Shown here in pieces: positions 34,067-42,258 of a stretch of DNA of 54,322 bases. The translations under genes were made by a program, and so were the position numbers. Numbering within the stretch: the first letter of the stretch is position 1; every line of letters begins with the position of its first letter. The stretch is taken from contig JAZNXY010000045.1 of the NCBI GenBank assembly GCA_045594105.1, positions 1 to 54,322 of the forward strand, given 5' to 3'. Under the pieces are notes generated by a model that saw nothing but the letters and a program-made list of their open reading frames with translations, was not told the DNA's origin and ran no database searches. The stretch comes from URNF01 sp045594105. GTDB lineage: Bacteria; Bacillota; Clostridia; Oscillospirales; Acutalibacteraceae.

Positions 34067-35431
34067 ATGCGTAATATGACATTAGCCAATATTGCGGCTT
34101 GCCTGCAAAGCGAATTGCAGCAAGCGGCAGGGCGGGAAATGTTTGAAATCACAGGGGCTGTGCTGGATTCCAGAAAGGTGGAGCCGGGCTTTGCCTTTTT
34201 TGCTACAAGAGGGGCACGTGCAGACGGTCACAGCTTTATTCCGCAGGTTGCCGAAAAGGGTGCCGCACTGATTATTTGTGAGGAAGCACCGACGGTAGAG
34301 GTGCCGTATATTTTGGTGGAGGATTCCTTTATAGCATTGAAAAAGGTGGCGGCCTTTTACCGACAGCAGCTGACCATTCCTGTCATCGGCATTACGGGAA
34401 GCGTGGGGAAAACCAGTACCAAAGAGATGATGGCGGCAACCCTTAGCGCCAAGTTTTGTGTACAGAAAACGCAGGGGAACTTTAATAATGAAGTGGGTAT
34501 GCCGCTGACCATTCTGACCATTCGGGAACAACACGAGGTGGCGGTGGTGGAAATGGGCATCAGCGATTTCGGTGAGATGCACCGCTTAAGCGAGATTGCC
34601 CGTCCGGATATTTGCGTGATTACCAACATCGGTCCGTGTCACCTGGAAAACCTGGGGGACAGAGACGGCGTGCTGCGTGCCAAAACAGAGATATTTACGT
34701 TTATGCAGCAGGATGGTTACGTCGTTCTGAACGGTGACGACGATAAACTGGCTACCGTTGAAAGCGTAAACGGAAAAGCGCCGTTTTTCTTCGGCACGAA
34801 TGCAGACGGTGGGTATCAGGTTCGTGCGTCGGATATTCGCTCCAAGGGCTTGTTCGGCAGCGAGTTTACTATGCATCTGATGGGGCAGGAGATGCAGGCC
34901 TCCGTGCCGCTGCCGGGGGTGCATATGGTGCATAATGCATTGGCTGCCGCCTGCGTCGCAAAGCTGTTGGGAATGACGGGGGAGGAGATTTTAGCAGGCA
35001 TTGCCTCTGCAAAGGCGACAGGCGGCCGCAGTAATATTTTGAAGCTGGCGGATAAAACGGTCATTGATGACTGCTATAACGCTAACCCCGTTTCCATGAA
35101 AAGTGCGATTGATTTGCTGATGATGGCAAACGGCCCGAAATATGTGATATTGGGCGATATGTTTGAGCTGGGCGACGGAGAAGAGGCGTTGCACAGAGAG
35201 GTAGGACAGTATGCCGCCGCCGCACCGGTTGACGGGATGATTTTTATCGGAAAATTGGCGGAAAATATGCAAAAGGGTGCCGCTGAAGAAGGCGCGGCTT
35301 CAGAATATTATCCCGATAAGGCGGCCTTTTTCGCCGCACACACCGCCGCAGATTTTGCGGGTAAAACCGTACTGGTCAAGGCCTCGCACGGTATGCATTT
35401 TGAAGAAATTGTAGAGTGGCTGCAGCAATAA
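34067..35431 (+). CDS. murF: UDP-MurNAc-tripeptide--D-Ala-D-Ala ligase MurF
   Basis: This 454-residue cytoplasmic Mur ligase adds D-Ala-D-Ala to the peptidoglycan precursor. The N-terminal substrate domain contains ITGAVLDSRKVEPGFAFFA. The ATP loop is GSVGKTST at 111-118. FNNEVGMPLTIL, ITNIGPCHLENLG and DDCYNANPVSM are the family's central and C-terminal signatures. The gene stands alone rather than in the usual dcw cluster. A GGGGGAA site lies upstream of the ATG, and a possible TATACT -10 is at 34015-34020. Confidence 0.95.
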   Translation: MRNMTLANIAACLQSELQQAAGREMFEITGAVLDSRKVEPGFAFFATRGARADGHSFIPQVAEKGAALIICEEAPTVEVPYILVEDSFIALKKVAAFYRQQLTIPVIGITGSVGKTSTKEMMAATLSAKFCVQKTQGNFNNEVGMPLTILTIREQHEVAVVEMGISDFGEMHRLSEIARPDICVITNIGPCHLENLGDRDGVLRAKTEIFTFMQQDGYVVLNGDDDKLATVESVNGKAPFFFGTNADGGYQVRASDIRSKGLFGSEFTMHLMGQEMQASVPLPGVHMVHNALAAACVAKLLGMTGEEILAGIASAKATGGRSNILKLADKTVIDDCYNANPVSMKSAIDLLMMANGPKYVILGDMFELGDGEEALHREVGQYAAAAPVDGMIFIGKLAENMQKGAAEEGAASEYYPDKAAFFAAHTAADFAGKTVLVKASHGMHFEEIVEWLQQ

Positions 35432-35441
35432 AGGGCAAAAG

Positions 35442-35477
35442 AAAACAGCTGACCGATGTACTTCGGTCAGCTGTTTT
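35442..35477. terminator. Bidirectional terminator, murF / DUF1846
   Basis: A perfect 15-base stem (35442-35456 with 35463-35477) lies between convergent genes and has T-rich flanks on both strands. Confidence 0.88.
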
Positions 35478-35513
35478 TGGGTTATCCCTATACCGCCCTT
35501 TAGCGGGTGGTTT

Positions 35514-36986
35514 TTATCTTTTTACCTCAAACTTCGGCTCACAGGTCGTGTGGATGCCGAGTGCTTTATAGGTTTTTTCGTCAACACGGGACAAAATGAC
35601 GGTAAAATGTGCATCGCTGCCGTGCAGCTTTTCGATCTGTTCGAGTGCCTTTGCTGCATCAGCCGAGTGTGCCGAGCTGAGCGACAAGGCAACGAGCACC
35701 TCATCGGAATGCAAGCGGGGATTTTTGCTGTGCAAATGGCGTACCTTCAAATCGCAGATGGGCTCTAACGCTACGGGACTGATAATATCCATTTCCTGAT
35801 CAATGCCTGCCAGCTTTTTGAGTGCATTCAGCAATGCTGCCGCCGCCGCGCCGAGCAAGGGGGTGGTTTTACCCGTTACCATACTGCCGTCGGGCAGCTG
35901 TATGGCACCTGCAGGTGCTTTTGTCAGTTCGGCTTTTTCCAACGACTCCGCTACCACAGGCAACACGTCGGTGGTAACCCCTGCACGATTTAGCAGCAGC
36001 TCCATTTTGGAAACGGCAGTGCCGTCTCCTGCCGCACGCTTGTCTTCAACTGCGGTCTGATAATACCGTCTTAAGATTTCCTTGCGTGCCGCTTCACACA
36101 CCGCAGCATCGTCTACAATACAGTAGCCCGCCATATTCACACCCATATCGGTGGGCGAATGATACGGGGAGGTGCCCTGAATCTTTTCGAGCATCGCTCG
36201 CAGGACAGGGAAAATCTCTACGTCTCGGTTGTAGTTTACGGTGGTCTCCCCATATTTTTCCAGGTGGAACGGATCAATCATATTCATATCGTCAAGGTCC
36301 ACCGTTGCCGCTTCGTACGCAATGTTCACAGGATGCGTAAGCGGCAGATTCCAGACAGGGAAGGTTTCAAACTTCGCATAGCCCGCTTTGATGCCACGCT
36401 TGTATTCGTGGTACAGTTGAGAAAGGCAGGTTGCCATTTTACCGCTGCCGGGGCCGGGGGCGGTTACCACCACCAACGGACGTACCGTTTGGACATATTC
36501 GTTTTTGCCGTACCCTTCGTCGCTCACGATGCGTGCTACGTCGGAGGGGTATCCTGCAATGGTATAGTGCAGGTAGCTCGCCACACCGATTTCCTGTAAG
36601 CGACGGCGGAACGCATCCACTCCGTTTTGTCCTGCGGCATAGCGGGTAATCACCACACTGCCGACATACAGACCGATTTCACGGAACAAACCGATAAGGC
36701 GGAGAACGTCCTCGTCATAGGTGATGCCAAGGTCGCCACGCACCTTGCTTTTTTCAATATCGCCTGCGTTAATGGTGATAATGATTTCCGCTTCCTTGCT
36801 GAGCTTTAACAGCATACGCAGCTTACTGTCCGGTTCAAAGCCCGGCAGTACACGGGATGCGTGAAAATCGTCAAACAGCTTACCACCGAATTCGAGATAC
36901 AGTTTGCCGCCGAACTGGTCGATGCGGCGACGAATCTGTTCGGATTGCAGTTGCAGATATTTATCGTTATCAAATCCTTTTTTCAT
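35514..36986 (-). CDS. DUF1846 family protein
   Basis: This 490-residue protein matches the DUF1846 family across its length, which is normal for the family. Visible hallmarks are the N-terminal KGFDNDKYLQLQSEQI and LEFGGKLFDDFHASRVLPGF, a phosphate-loop-like APGPGSGKMATCLSQLYHE, and TDMGVNMAGYCI. Structures exist for relatives but no reaction has been established that I know of. The nucleotide-binding loop suggests a kinase-like or NTP-dependent role (inference). It starts 15 bases after the pseudo-ATPase gene with a strong GGAGGG site and is the last gene of that operon. Confidence 0.9.
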   Translation of the reverse strand: MKKGFDNDKYLQLQSEQIRRRIDQFGGKLYLEFGGKLFDDFHASRVLPGFEPDSKLRMLLKLSKEAEIIITINAGDIEKSKVRGDLGITYDEDVLRLIGLFREIGLYVGSVVITRYAAGQNGVDAFRRRLQEIGVASYLHYTIAGYPSDVARIVSDEGYGKNEYVQTVRPLVVVTAPGPGSGKMATCLSQLYHEYKRGIKAGYAKFETFPVWNLPLTHPVNIAYEAATVDLDDMNMIDPFHLEKYGETTVNYNRDVEIFPVLRAMLEKIQGTSPYHSPTDMGVNMAGYCIVDDAAVCEAARKEILRRYYQTAVEDKRAAGDGTAVSKMELLLNRAGVTTDVLPVVAESLEKAELTKAPAGAIQLPDGSMVTGKTTPLLGAAAAALLNALKKLAGIDQEMDIISPVALEPICDLKVRHLHSKNPRLHSDEVLVALSLSSAHSADAAKALEQIEKLHGSDAHFTVILSRVDEKTYKALGIHTTCEPKFEVKR

Positions 36987-37001
36987 CCTGTATCCCTCCT
37001 T

Positions 37002-39275
37002 TTAGAATACACCGCTGATTATGGAAATCAATGCGGCAACAAGCACTAACAACAACAAGGTGAATGCCGACAGTACACCGCCTGCCGCTGCTGCGGCAAA
37101 GCACAACAGCCCGCCGATACCGCCACACACCATTTGTGTAATCATAGCGGCAAGACCTCTGCGACGCAGACGCTTACAGCCACAAAGCAAGGTGGCTTTA
37201 TTCATCACCGAATTGCCGACAGCGGCACCTGCCGATGCTTTTTCCTCTTCGTCACGACGCAGACGGTCATACAACCGTCCCGCAGAAGCGGTCAGCAGGT
37301 CTACGTAATAGTCGCTTAATGCAAAGCCGACACAAAGACTGTCCTCGGTAATGTTCGGGTCGAGAGAACGAATCAGCAGAGAAATGCCTGCGTCCTGCAG
37401 ATCGTGCAATGCCTCTGCAATCGCAGGATCGGTAACATAGCTGATGATAAACATCGCAGACAGCTCTCCTGCCACCGACAAATACACCAGCTCTCTACCG
37501 TCTTTTTTATATTTACGCTCGTAGTCGCCCGACGGGGTGTCTACACCGTGGTTTTCGAGCAGCTTGCGGTTGCCGACCAATACACGATGACCGCCAACCC
37601 AGCCCGAAAAGCCCATATCCTGTTCAAACACCAGGTTTTCCACGGGCGGTAAAATCTCGGTTTTTTCCTCTATGACACGCAGGAACAAGCCGCAAAGCGG
37701 GCCGTCCGAACGGATTGCCACCGCAGCGGCATCGGTCAAGGCCTCGTCAATACGGGTGTTGCCGAACAGGCGCATACCGTGCAGCATCACGCTGTCCTTC
37801 AGATACACGTCAGAAACGTCAATCGCCACACCGTGCAGCGAGCCGAATCGCTCGGCGGCGGCATAGCCGCACACCATATTGCCGTTTTTCAGCTGATGCT
37901 TACATTCACGGTACAACGGCAGACCCAACGCAAGGGAAGCCGCAGGCAGGGTGACGCACACCGTTGCCGCCAAGGTATAAAAGAAGTTCCAGAAATCACC
38001 CGAGCATACAGCGGATACCACCGCTGCCACAAACGATACCGCTGCAGCACACGGAATATACCGCTGCAGCACCTCGTCATAGCGGTCACGGATATAGGAG
38101 TTTGCCATAAAATCGTCCAGGAAATTTACCGTGCGGAAATATGCCACGCGCGGCACACCTGTCACCACCGCACGACGACCGATTTCAATGGCGGTACGCT
38201 CATCTTCAATGAGATCCGCCGCCTGTTTTTCACCGTCACGGCTGACAAAATTAAAGTTTTGTAAAATGCGGGCATTGCGGCACATACGGCCCAAGCCGCA
38301 CAGCAATAACAGCATGGCGGCAGCGGCGGCAAGCAGCTTTGCTTCGCCTGTTTCCACTGCGGGCAGCTGGAACACCAGCAACACCGTATGTAACCACGAC
38401 ACAGCAAACACACACGCAGGCACGGTGTCCACCGTCAGCTTACGACGGGCAATCGCCTGCACGCCGTCACGCAGCATCGGCAAGAACAATAAGCCCATTG
38501 CGGTCAATGCCGCTACGTTAAACAGTAAGAACAGCACCGGCATAATGGTGGGCTGTCCGTATATTTCGATGGTGATTTCACTCCACAGCAACAGCAGCAG
38601 CGGTACAATAGACAACAGTACACGAAAGCGGAAGGAACGGTAACGGGTAAACAATTCCTTCGCCACAGCACCTTTTTGACCGGGGCTGGTGTAGTCCCCT
38701 TCAAACGGCGGCTGCTTTTCGCCTACCACCTCTTCAAATGCGGTCTGCTCAGGTGCCTCGTCAGGTGCTTCGCCGCCTTCGTAACGGAAATCCGTTTCTT
38801 CGCTGTTCATACGAATCTGGAAATCCCGAATCTGCTCTTTGCGGGTTTCCTCCAGCTGCTCTTCCCAACTGGGTGCCGCTTCTTCCTCTTCTTCTGTCTG
38901 TTCGGACGTCTCGACAGCGGTGAAATCCTCCATCGTCATCTGCTCTGCCGGCGCCTCTTCCTCATCCAGAGAAAACATACGGGTAGGAAACTCTGCAGGT
39001 ACCTCGGGGGTTTCCTCTGCCGCCAACTCCGCAAAGGGGTCCGGGAAATCCTCCGATGCCTCTGTCGGCTCTTCCATAACCTTCATATCCGCATCGTCCT
39101 CCTGCCCGACAACCGCCTCTTCGGCATCCTCGGCAGGCACCTGCGTCTCTTCCGTCGCAGCTTGCTCAACAGCTTGTTGTTCGGCAGGCACTTCACCCTC
39201 ACGGGCTTCATCCTCTTGGGCAGGAACAGGGGCATACGTATTCAACAAATCTTCAAGAATATCGTTTTCAGCCAT
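37002..39275 (-). CDS. P1B-type ATPase homologue lacking catalytic motifs
   Basis: This 757-residue membrane protein has an acidic, Glu/Pro/Ala-rich cytoplasmic N-terminus (1-205) and then the fold of heavy-metal P-type ATPases. Helix pairs lie at about 217-270 and 284-330. An actuator-like region is at about 335-390, and helices are at about 405-455. The line-up with CopA is clear but key residues are gone. The ion-binding CPC is replaced by TLP (442-444), the phosphorylation motif DKTGT by DVSDV (486-490), TGDN by a segment reading RSLDPN, and GDGxND is absent. The nucleotide-domain segment GFSGWVGGHRVLVGN (555-569) is kept. It should bind but not pump. It lies 15 bases downstream of rlmB and 15 upstream of DUF1846. 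Confidence 0.82.
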   Translation of the reverse strand: MAENDILEDLLNTYAPVPAQEDEAREGEVPAEQQAVEQAATEETQVPAEDAEEAVVGQEDDADMKVMEEPTEASEDFPDPFAELAAEETPEVPAEFPTRMFSLDEEEAPAEQMTMEDFTAVETSEQTEEEEEAAPSWEEQLEETRKEQIRDFQIRMNSEETDFRYEGGEAPDEAPEQTAFEEVVGEKQPPFEGDYTSPGQKGAVAKELFTRYRSFRFRVLLSIVPLLLLLWSEITIEIYGQPTIMPVLFLLFNVAALTAMGLLFLPMLRDGVQAIARRKLTVDTVPACVFAVSWLHTVLLVFQLPAVETGEAKLLAAAAAMLLLLCGLGRMCRNARILQNFNFVSRDGEKQAADLIEDERTAIEIGRRAVVTGVPRVAYFRTVNFLDDFMANSYIRDRYDEVLQRYIPCAAAVSFVAAVVSAVCSGDFWNFFYTLAATVCVTLPAASLALGLPLYRECKHQLKNGNMVCGYAAAERFGSLHGVAIDVSDVYLKDSVMLHGMRLFGNTRIDEALTDAAAVAIRSDGPLCGLFLRVIEEKTEILPPVENLVFEQDMGFSGWVGGHRVLVGNRKLLENHGVDTPSGDYERKYKKDGRELVYLSVAGELSAMFIISYVTDPAIAEALHDLQDAGISLLIRSLDPNITEDSLCVGFALSDYYVDLLTASAGRLYDRLRRDEEEKASAGAAVGNSVMNKATLLCGCKRLRRRGLAAMITQMVCGGIGGLLCFAAAAAGGVLSAFTLLLLVLVAALISIISGVF

Positions 39276-39290
39276 AAAAAACGTTCCTTT

Positions 39291-40064
39291 CTACTTTGCT
39301 TTAATACCTGCACGCTGACGCGCCACCTCGTACAGCACAATGCCGCACGCCACCGACGCATTCAGAGAATTGATATTGCCGTTCATCGGCAAGGAAACAA
39401 TACCGTCGCACTGTTCACGCACCAGACGGGAAATGCCTCGTCCTTCCGACCCGACCACCACGGCAATGCCGCCGGTCAAATCGCCCGCACACCAGTTTTC
39501 ACCGTCCATATCCAGACCGTACACCCAGATGCCGTTCTTTTTCAGCTCTTTAATGGTTTCGGTCAGGTTGGTCACCCGTGCCACCGGCACGTATTCCACC
39601 GCACCTGCCGACGCCTTATACACGGTAGCGGTAAGACCTACCGCACGGCGCTTGGGGATGATCACCCCGTGTGCGCCTGCCGCCTCGGCGGTACGCAGGA
39701 TAGCACCCAGATTATGCGGATCCTCCAGTTCATCCAAAATCACGAAAAACGGCGGTTCGTTTTTATCTGCCGCCGCCTTATACAAATCGGCGAGGGTGGC
39801 ATATTCCTTACATGCGGCGAACGCAATAATGCCTTGATGGTTGCGTGCGAGGGTGTCCATCTTGCGACTGTCCACCTCTTTGACAGGAATATCCTTTTTG
39901 CGGCAAAGAGCAATGAGCACAGGCAGATTGCCGCCGTGTTCTCCCTTGGAGACCCACACGCTGTCAATCGCTCTGCCGGATTTTAATGCTTCATTCACCG
40001 CATTACGACCCGCAATCACATCTTCACGTTCGTTTTTTACGGGTTTTTCTTCCCTGTCAACCAT
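39291..40064 (-). CDS. rlmB: 23S rRNA (guanosine-2251-2'-O)-methyltransferase RlmB
   Basis: This 257-residue SpoU/TrmH-type enzyme has an N-terminal substrate-binding domain starting DVIAGRNAVNEALKSGR and the knotted SPOUT domain. Motif 1 is in LDELEDPHNLGAILRTAEA, motif 2 in VVVGSEGRGISRLV, and motif 3 in SLPMNGNINSLNASVACGI. It methylates the ribose of a conserved 23S guanosine, judging from family similarity; other TrmH targets are possible. GAGGGA precedes the ATG. It heads an operon with the pseudo-ATPase and DUF1846 genes. Confidence 0.92.
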   Translation of the reverse strand: MVDREEKPVKNEREDVIAGRNAVNEALKSGRAIDSVWVSKGEHGGNLPVLIALCRKKDIPVKEVDSRKMDTLARNHQGIIAFAACKEYATLADLYKAAADKNEPPFFVILDELEDPHNLGAILRTAEAAGAHGVIIPKRRAVGLTATVYKASAGAVEYVPVARVTNLTETIKELKKNGIWVYGLDMDGENWCAGDLTGGIAVVVGSEGRGISRLVREQCDGIVSLPMNGNINSLNASVACGIVLYEVARQRAGIKAK

Positions 40065-40105
40065 TCTGTTCCCTCACTTTTCGACAGAAATACACATATA
40101 TAGTT

Positions 40106-40133
40106 AGTATAGCATAAAAAGATATAAAAGCAA
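40106..40133 (-). promoter_or_regulatory. Promoter of the rlmB operon
   Basis: On the minus strand TTGCTT (40133-40128) and TATACT (40111-40106) are 16 bases apart, about 40 bases upstream of rlmB. Confidence 0.6.
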
Positions 40134-40164
40134 ATACCAAATATAGATTTTTTTGAAAAATATA

Positions 40165-40209
40165 AAAACGGCGTACCCCTTCGAAGTGTTCCGAAAGGTA
40201 CGCCGTTTT
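40165..40209 (-). terminator. Terminator after the DMT transporter
   Basis: AAAACGGCGTACC (40165-40177) pairs with its complement at 40197-40209. The leftward flank is T-rich on the minus strand. Confidence 0.82.
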
Positions 40210-40222
40210 GCTGTTTTCTCTG

Positions 40223-41173
40223 TCAGCCGTCAAACACACCGAGGACAACGATGCCGACAGCGGTAAGTGCGATGCACAGATAATGCCAAAGGGACAGCTT
40301 TTCTTTTAAGAAAATGCGGCTCCACACAACGCTTAACACGCAGTATGCACAGATAATGGGAGCGGCCAGTGCTGCATGCTCGGTATCCGCCAACGCGTAA
40401 ATGTACGCAAACTGACCGATGGTTTCGCAGATAGCACCGATGTAACGGGGACGTGCCTGCTTCGGTTTTTGCAGATCCTTCTTTATCAGCAGGTACACAA
40501 AGCAGATAGCACCGATAGCAAAGAAGGTCAGCTCGTATGCAACGTTTGCACTGTCCTCATTCAGTGCTTTGCCAAAGCCCTGCCAGATAGCAGGCAGGTC
40601 AGCGGGTTCTGCCAGCACCAAGCTGTCCGCAAAGGTGCCCAGCGCATCTAACAAACAGTACGCAAGCGGCAGACAGATAGCAAGCCAGCTTTTCGCATAT
40701 TTGCGGTTTGCCGCTTCCTGTCTGCGTGCACGCAGGTCGGGATCCTCGTTGCTTTCCACAATGCCTAAACCGATAACACCAAGGCATACGCAAGCGAGAG
40801 CGCCAATCTGCCAGCCGTTCAGAGAGGCGGTCATACCGGTCAACAGACAGATGACCGACACCAGAGCGCCGCTGGAATTACAAATCGGCGAAGAAATGGA
40901 CAATTCGATATAGCGCAGACCCATATAGCCGAGTATCATCGAGAATATGTACAAAAGGGATACAGGCATATAGGCGAGCAGCACCTCAAGGTTAATTTCC
41001 ACACCGCTAACCAGGATTTCGTACAATGCGTGCAAGCCCATTACCGTACCGACGGCAATGGTCATACGCAGGTGTGCATGACGGTCTTTTTCTGCCGAGC
41101 ATCCGATTTTCGAGAAAAGGTCGGAGCCGGACCAACACAGCATTGCCGCTAAAGATAACCAAAACCAAGTCAT
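40223..41173 (-). CDS. EamA/DMT-superfamily transporter
   Basis: This 316-residue membrane protein has about ten helices in two EamA-like halves. The first is seen around WFWLSLAAMLCWSGSDLFSK and the second around IGAICETIGQFAYIYAL and RIFLKEKLSLWHYL. A charged loop (about 150-170) separates the halves. Drug/metabolite transporters of this type carry small metabolites, and the substrate cannot be deduced. It lies between terminators and seems to be a single-gene unit. Confidence 0.88.
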   Translation of the reverse strand: MTWFWLSLAAMLCWSGSDLFSKIGCSAEKDRHAHLRMTIAVGTVMGLHALYEILVSGVEINLEVLLAYMPVSLLYIFSMILGYMGLRYIELSISSPICNSSGALVSVICLLTGMTASLNGWQIGALACVCLGVIGLGIVESNEDPDLRARRQEAANRKYAKSWLAICLPLAYCLLDALGTFADSLVLAEPADLPAIWQGFGKALNEDSANVAYELTFFAIGAICFVYLLIKKDLQKPKQARPRYIGAICETIGQFAYIYALADTEHAALAAPIICAYCVLSVVWSRIFLKEKLSLWHYLCIALTAVGIVVLGVFDG

Positions 41174-41181
41174 GAAAAAAC

Positions 41182-41210
41182 CACCCCATAAATTGAGAAA
41201 TTACGGGGTG
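41182..41210 (-). terminator. Terminator after rubrerythrin
   Basis: CACCCC at 41182-41187 pairs with GGGGTG at 41205-41210, extended by weaker A/T pairs. A T-run follows on the minus strand. Confidence 0.75.
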
Positions 41211-41239
41211 ATTTTATCATTTTTTTGCTTTTCTGTCAA

Positions 41240-41779
41240 TCAAAAATTTTTCGCGGGCTGTTCAAAATATGCCTGCGGTTTTCCGCAAACGGGGCAAACT
41301 GCGGGAGCATCCTTGCCAACCGCCAAATGTCCGCAGTTGCGGCATACCCAAATCGCATTTTCCTCCTGCTTGGAAAACACCAAATCTGTTTCGATATTGG
41401 CAAGCAGGTGACGAAACCGTGCTTCGTGGTCTTTTTCTATCAAAGCGACCTGCTCAAACTTTGTTGCGATGTGGTCAAAGCCCTCTTCCCGTGCCACCTC
41501 GGCAAAGGTCGGGTACATAGAGGTGAACTCATACTTTTCACCGTCTGCGGCATCCGACAGGTTGCGGTCGGTGTCGGGGTTGCCGTGTAACATACGAAAC
41601 CACATTTCTGCATGTGCTTTTTCGTTGTTGGCAGTCTCCTCGAATATGGCCGCTATCTGCTCATAGCCGTTTTTTCTGGCAACCTCTGCATAAAAGGTGT
41701 ACTTGTTACGTGCCTGGGATTCCCCCGCAAATGCGGCGGCAAGGTTGGCTTCGGTTTTGGTGCCTTTCAGTTCGGGCAT
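41240..41779 (-). CDS. rbr: Rubrerythrin
   Basis: This 179-residue cytoplasmic peroxide-scavenging protein of anaerobes has an N-terminal ferritin-like diiron domain. The iron ligands lie in FAGESQARNKYTFYAEV, FEETANNEKAHAEMWF and a matching second half. The C-terminal rubredoxin-like domain has two CxxC pairs, VCRNCG and VCPVCG. It reduces hydrogen peroxide with electrons from NAD(P)H through a reductase not encoded nearby. A GGAGAG ribosome site is present. It is divergent from spoVAE. Confidence 0.95.
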   Translation of the reverse strand: MPELKGTKTEANLAAAFAGESQARNKYTFYAEVARKNGYEQIAAIFEETANNEKAHAEMWFRMLHGNPDTDRNLSDAADGEKYEFTSMYPTFAEVAREEGFDHIATKFEQVALIEKDHEARFRHLLANIETDLVFSKQEENAIWVCRNCGHLAVGKDAPAVCPVCGKPQAYFEQPAKNF

Positions 41780-41807
41780 ATAGATCTCTCCTTTTCGATT
41801 TTTATTA

Positions 41808-41836
41808 GTATAAGCAATCGCAAAGGAGATATACTA
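41808..41836 (+). promoter_or_regulatory. Possible sigma-G-type promoter of spoVAE
   Basis: GTATA (41808-41812) and TATACTA (41830-41836) are 17 bases apart and fit the sigma-G pattern (-35 GHATR, -10 CATnHTA) at all but one of the -10 positions. spoVA genes are forespore genes in B. subtilis. The very short leader this implies is a weakness. Confidence 0.4.
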
Positions 41837-41854
41837 TCAAATGAGGTGTTCAAA

Positions 41855-42220
41855 TTGGATTTTATGATGTTATTGAAAGCGTTTTTGGTGGGCGGCATGA
41901 TTTGTATCATCGGACAGCTGCTGATAGACTACACCAAAATGACCCCGGCACGTATTCTGGTGCTGTTTGTGACGTTGGGTGTCGCACTCACCGCTGTCGG
42001 CGTATACGAGCCGCTTGTGAGGTTTGCATCGGCAGGGGCTACCGTTCCCTTGACGGGATTTGGGTATACGCTCGCCAAGGGCGTGCAAAAAGCGGTGAAT
42101 GAAAACGGCGTTTTAGGTGTTTTGCAGGGCGGTCTTACCGCCACCGCAGGAGGTATTGCCGCCGCTATGGTTTTCTCCTTTATCGCCGCCCTTGTCACCC
42201 GCTCCAACGACAAATCATAA
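41855..42220 (+). CDS. spoVAE: Stage V sporulation protein AE (SpoVAE/SpoVAEb)
   Basis: This membrane protein of about 121 residues has four predicted helices and the SpoVAE signature: AFLVGGMICIIGQLLIDYTK, LTAVGVYEPLVRFASAGATV and PLTGFGYTLAKGV. SpoVA proteins form the channel that moves dipicolinic acid into the developing spore and out at germination. The start is uncertain. TTG at 41855 has GAGGTG six bases upstream, and ATG at 41864 is the alternative. The usual neighbours spoVAC and spoVAD are missing here. This gene is the best sign that the organism forms spores. Confidence 0.88.
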   Translation: MDFMMLLKAFLVGGMICIIGQLLIDYTKMTPARILVLFVTLGVALTAVGVYEPLVRFASAGATVPLTGFGYTLAKGVQKAVNENGVLGVLQGGLTATAGGIAAAMVFSFIAALVTRSNDKS

Positions 42221-42254
42221 AAAAGGAAGGTACACAGCCGTGTACCTTCCTTTT
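42221..42254 (+). terminator. Terminator after spoVAE
   Basis: A 15-base stem (42221-42235 with 42240-42254, loop AGCC) ends in Ts. It lies directly before the end of the convergent GH39 gene and can serve both. Confidence 0.9.
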
Positions 42255-42258
42255 TGCA

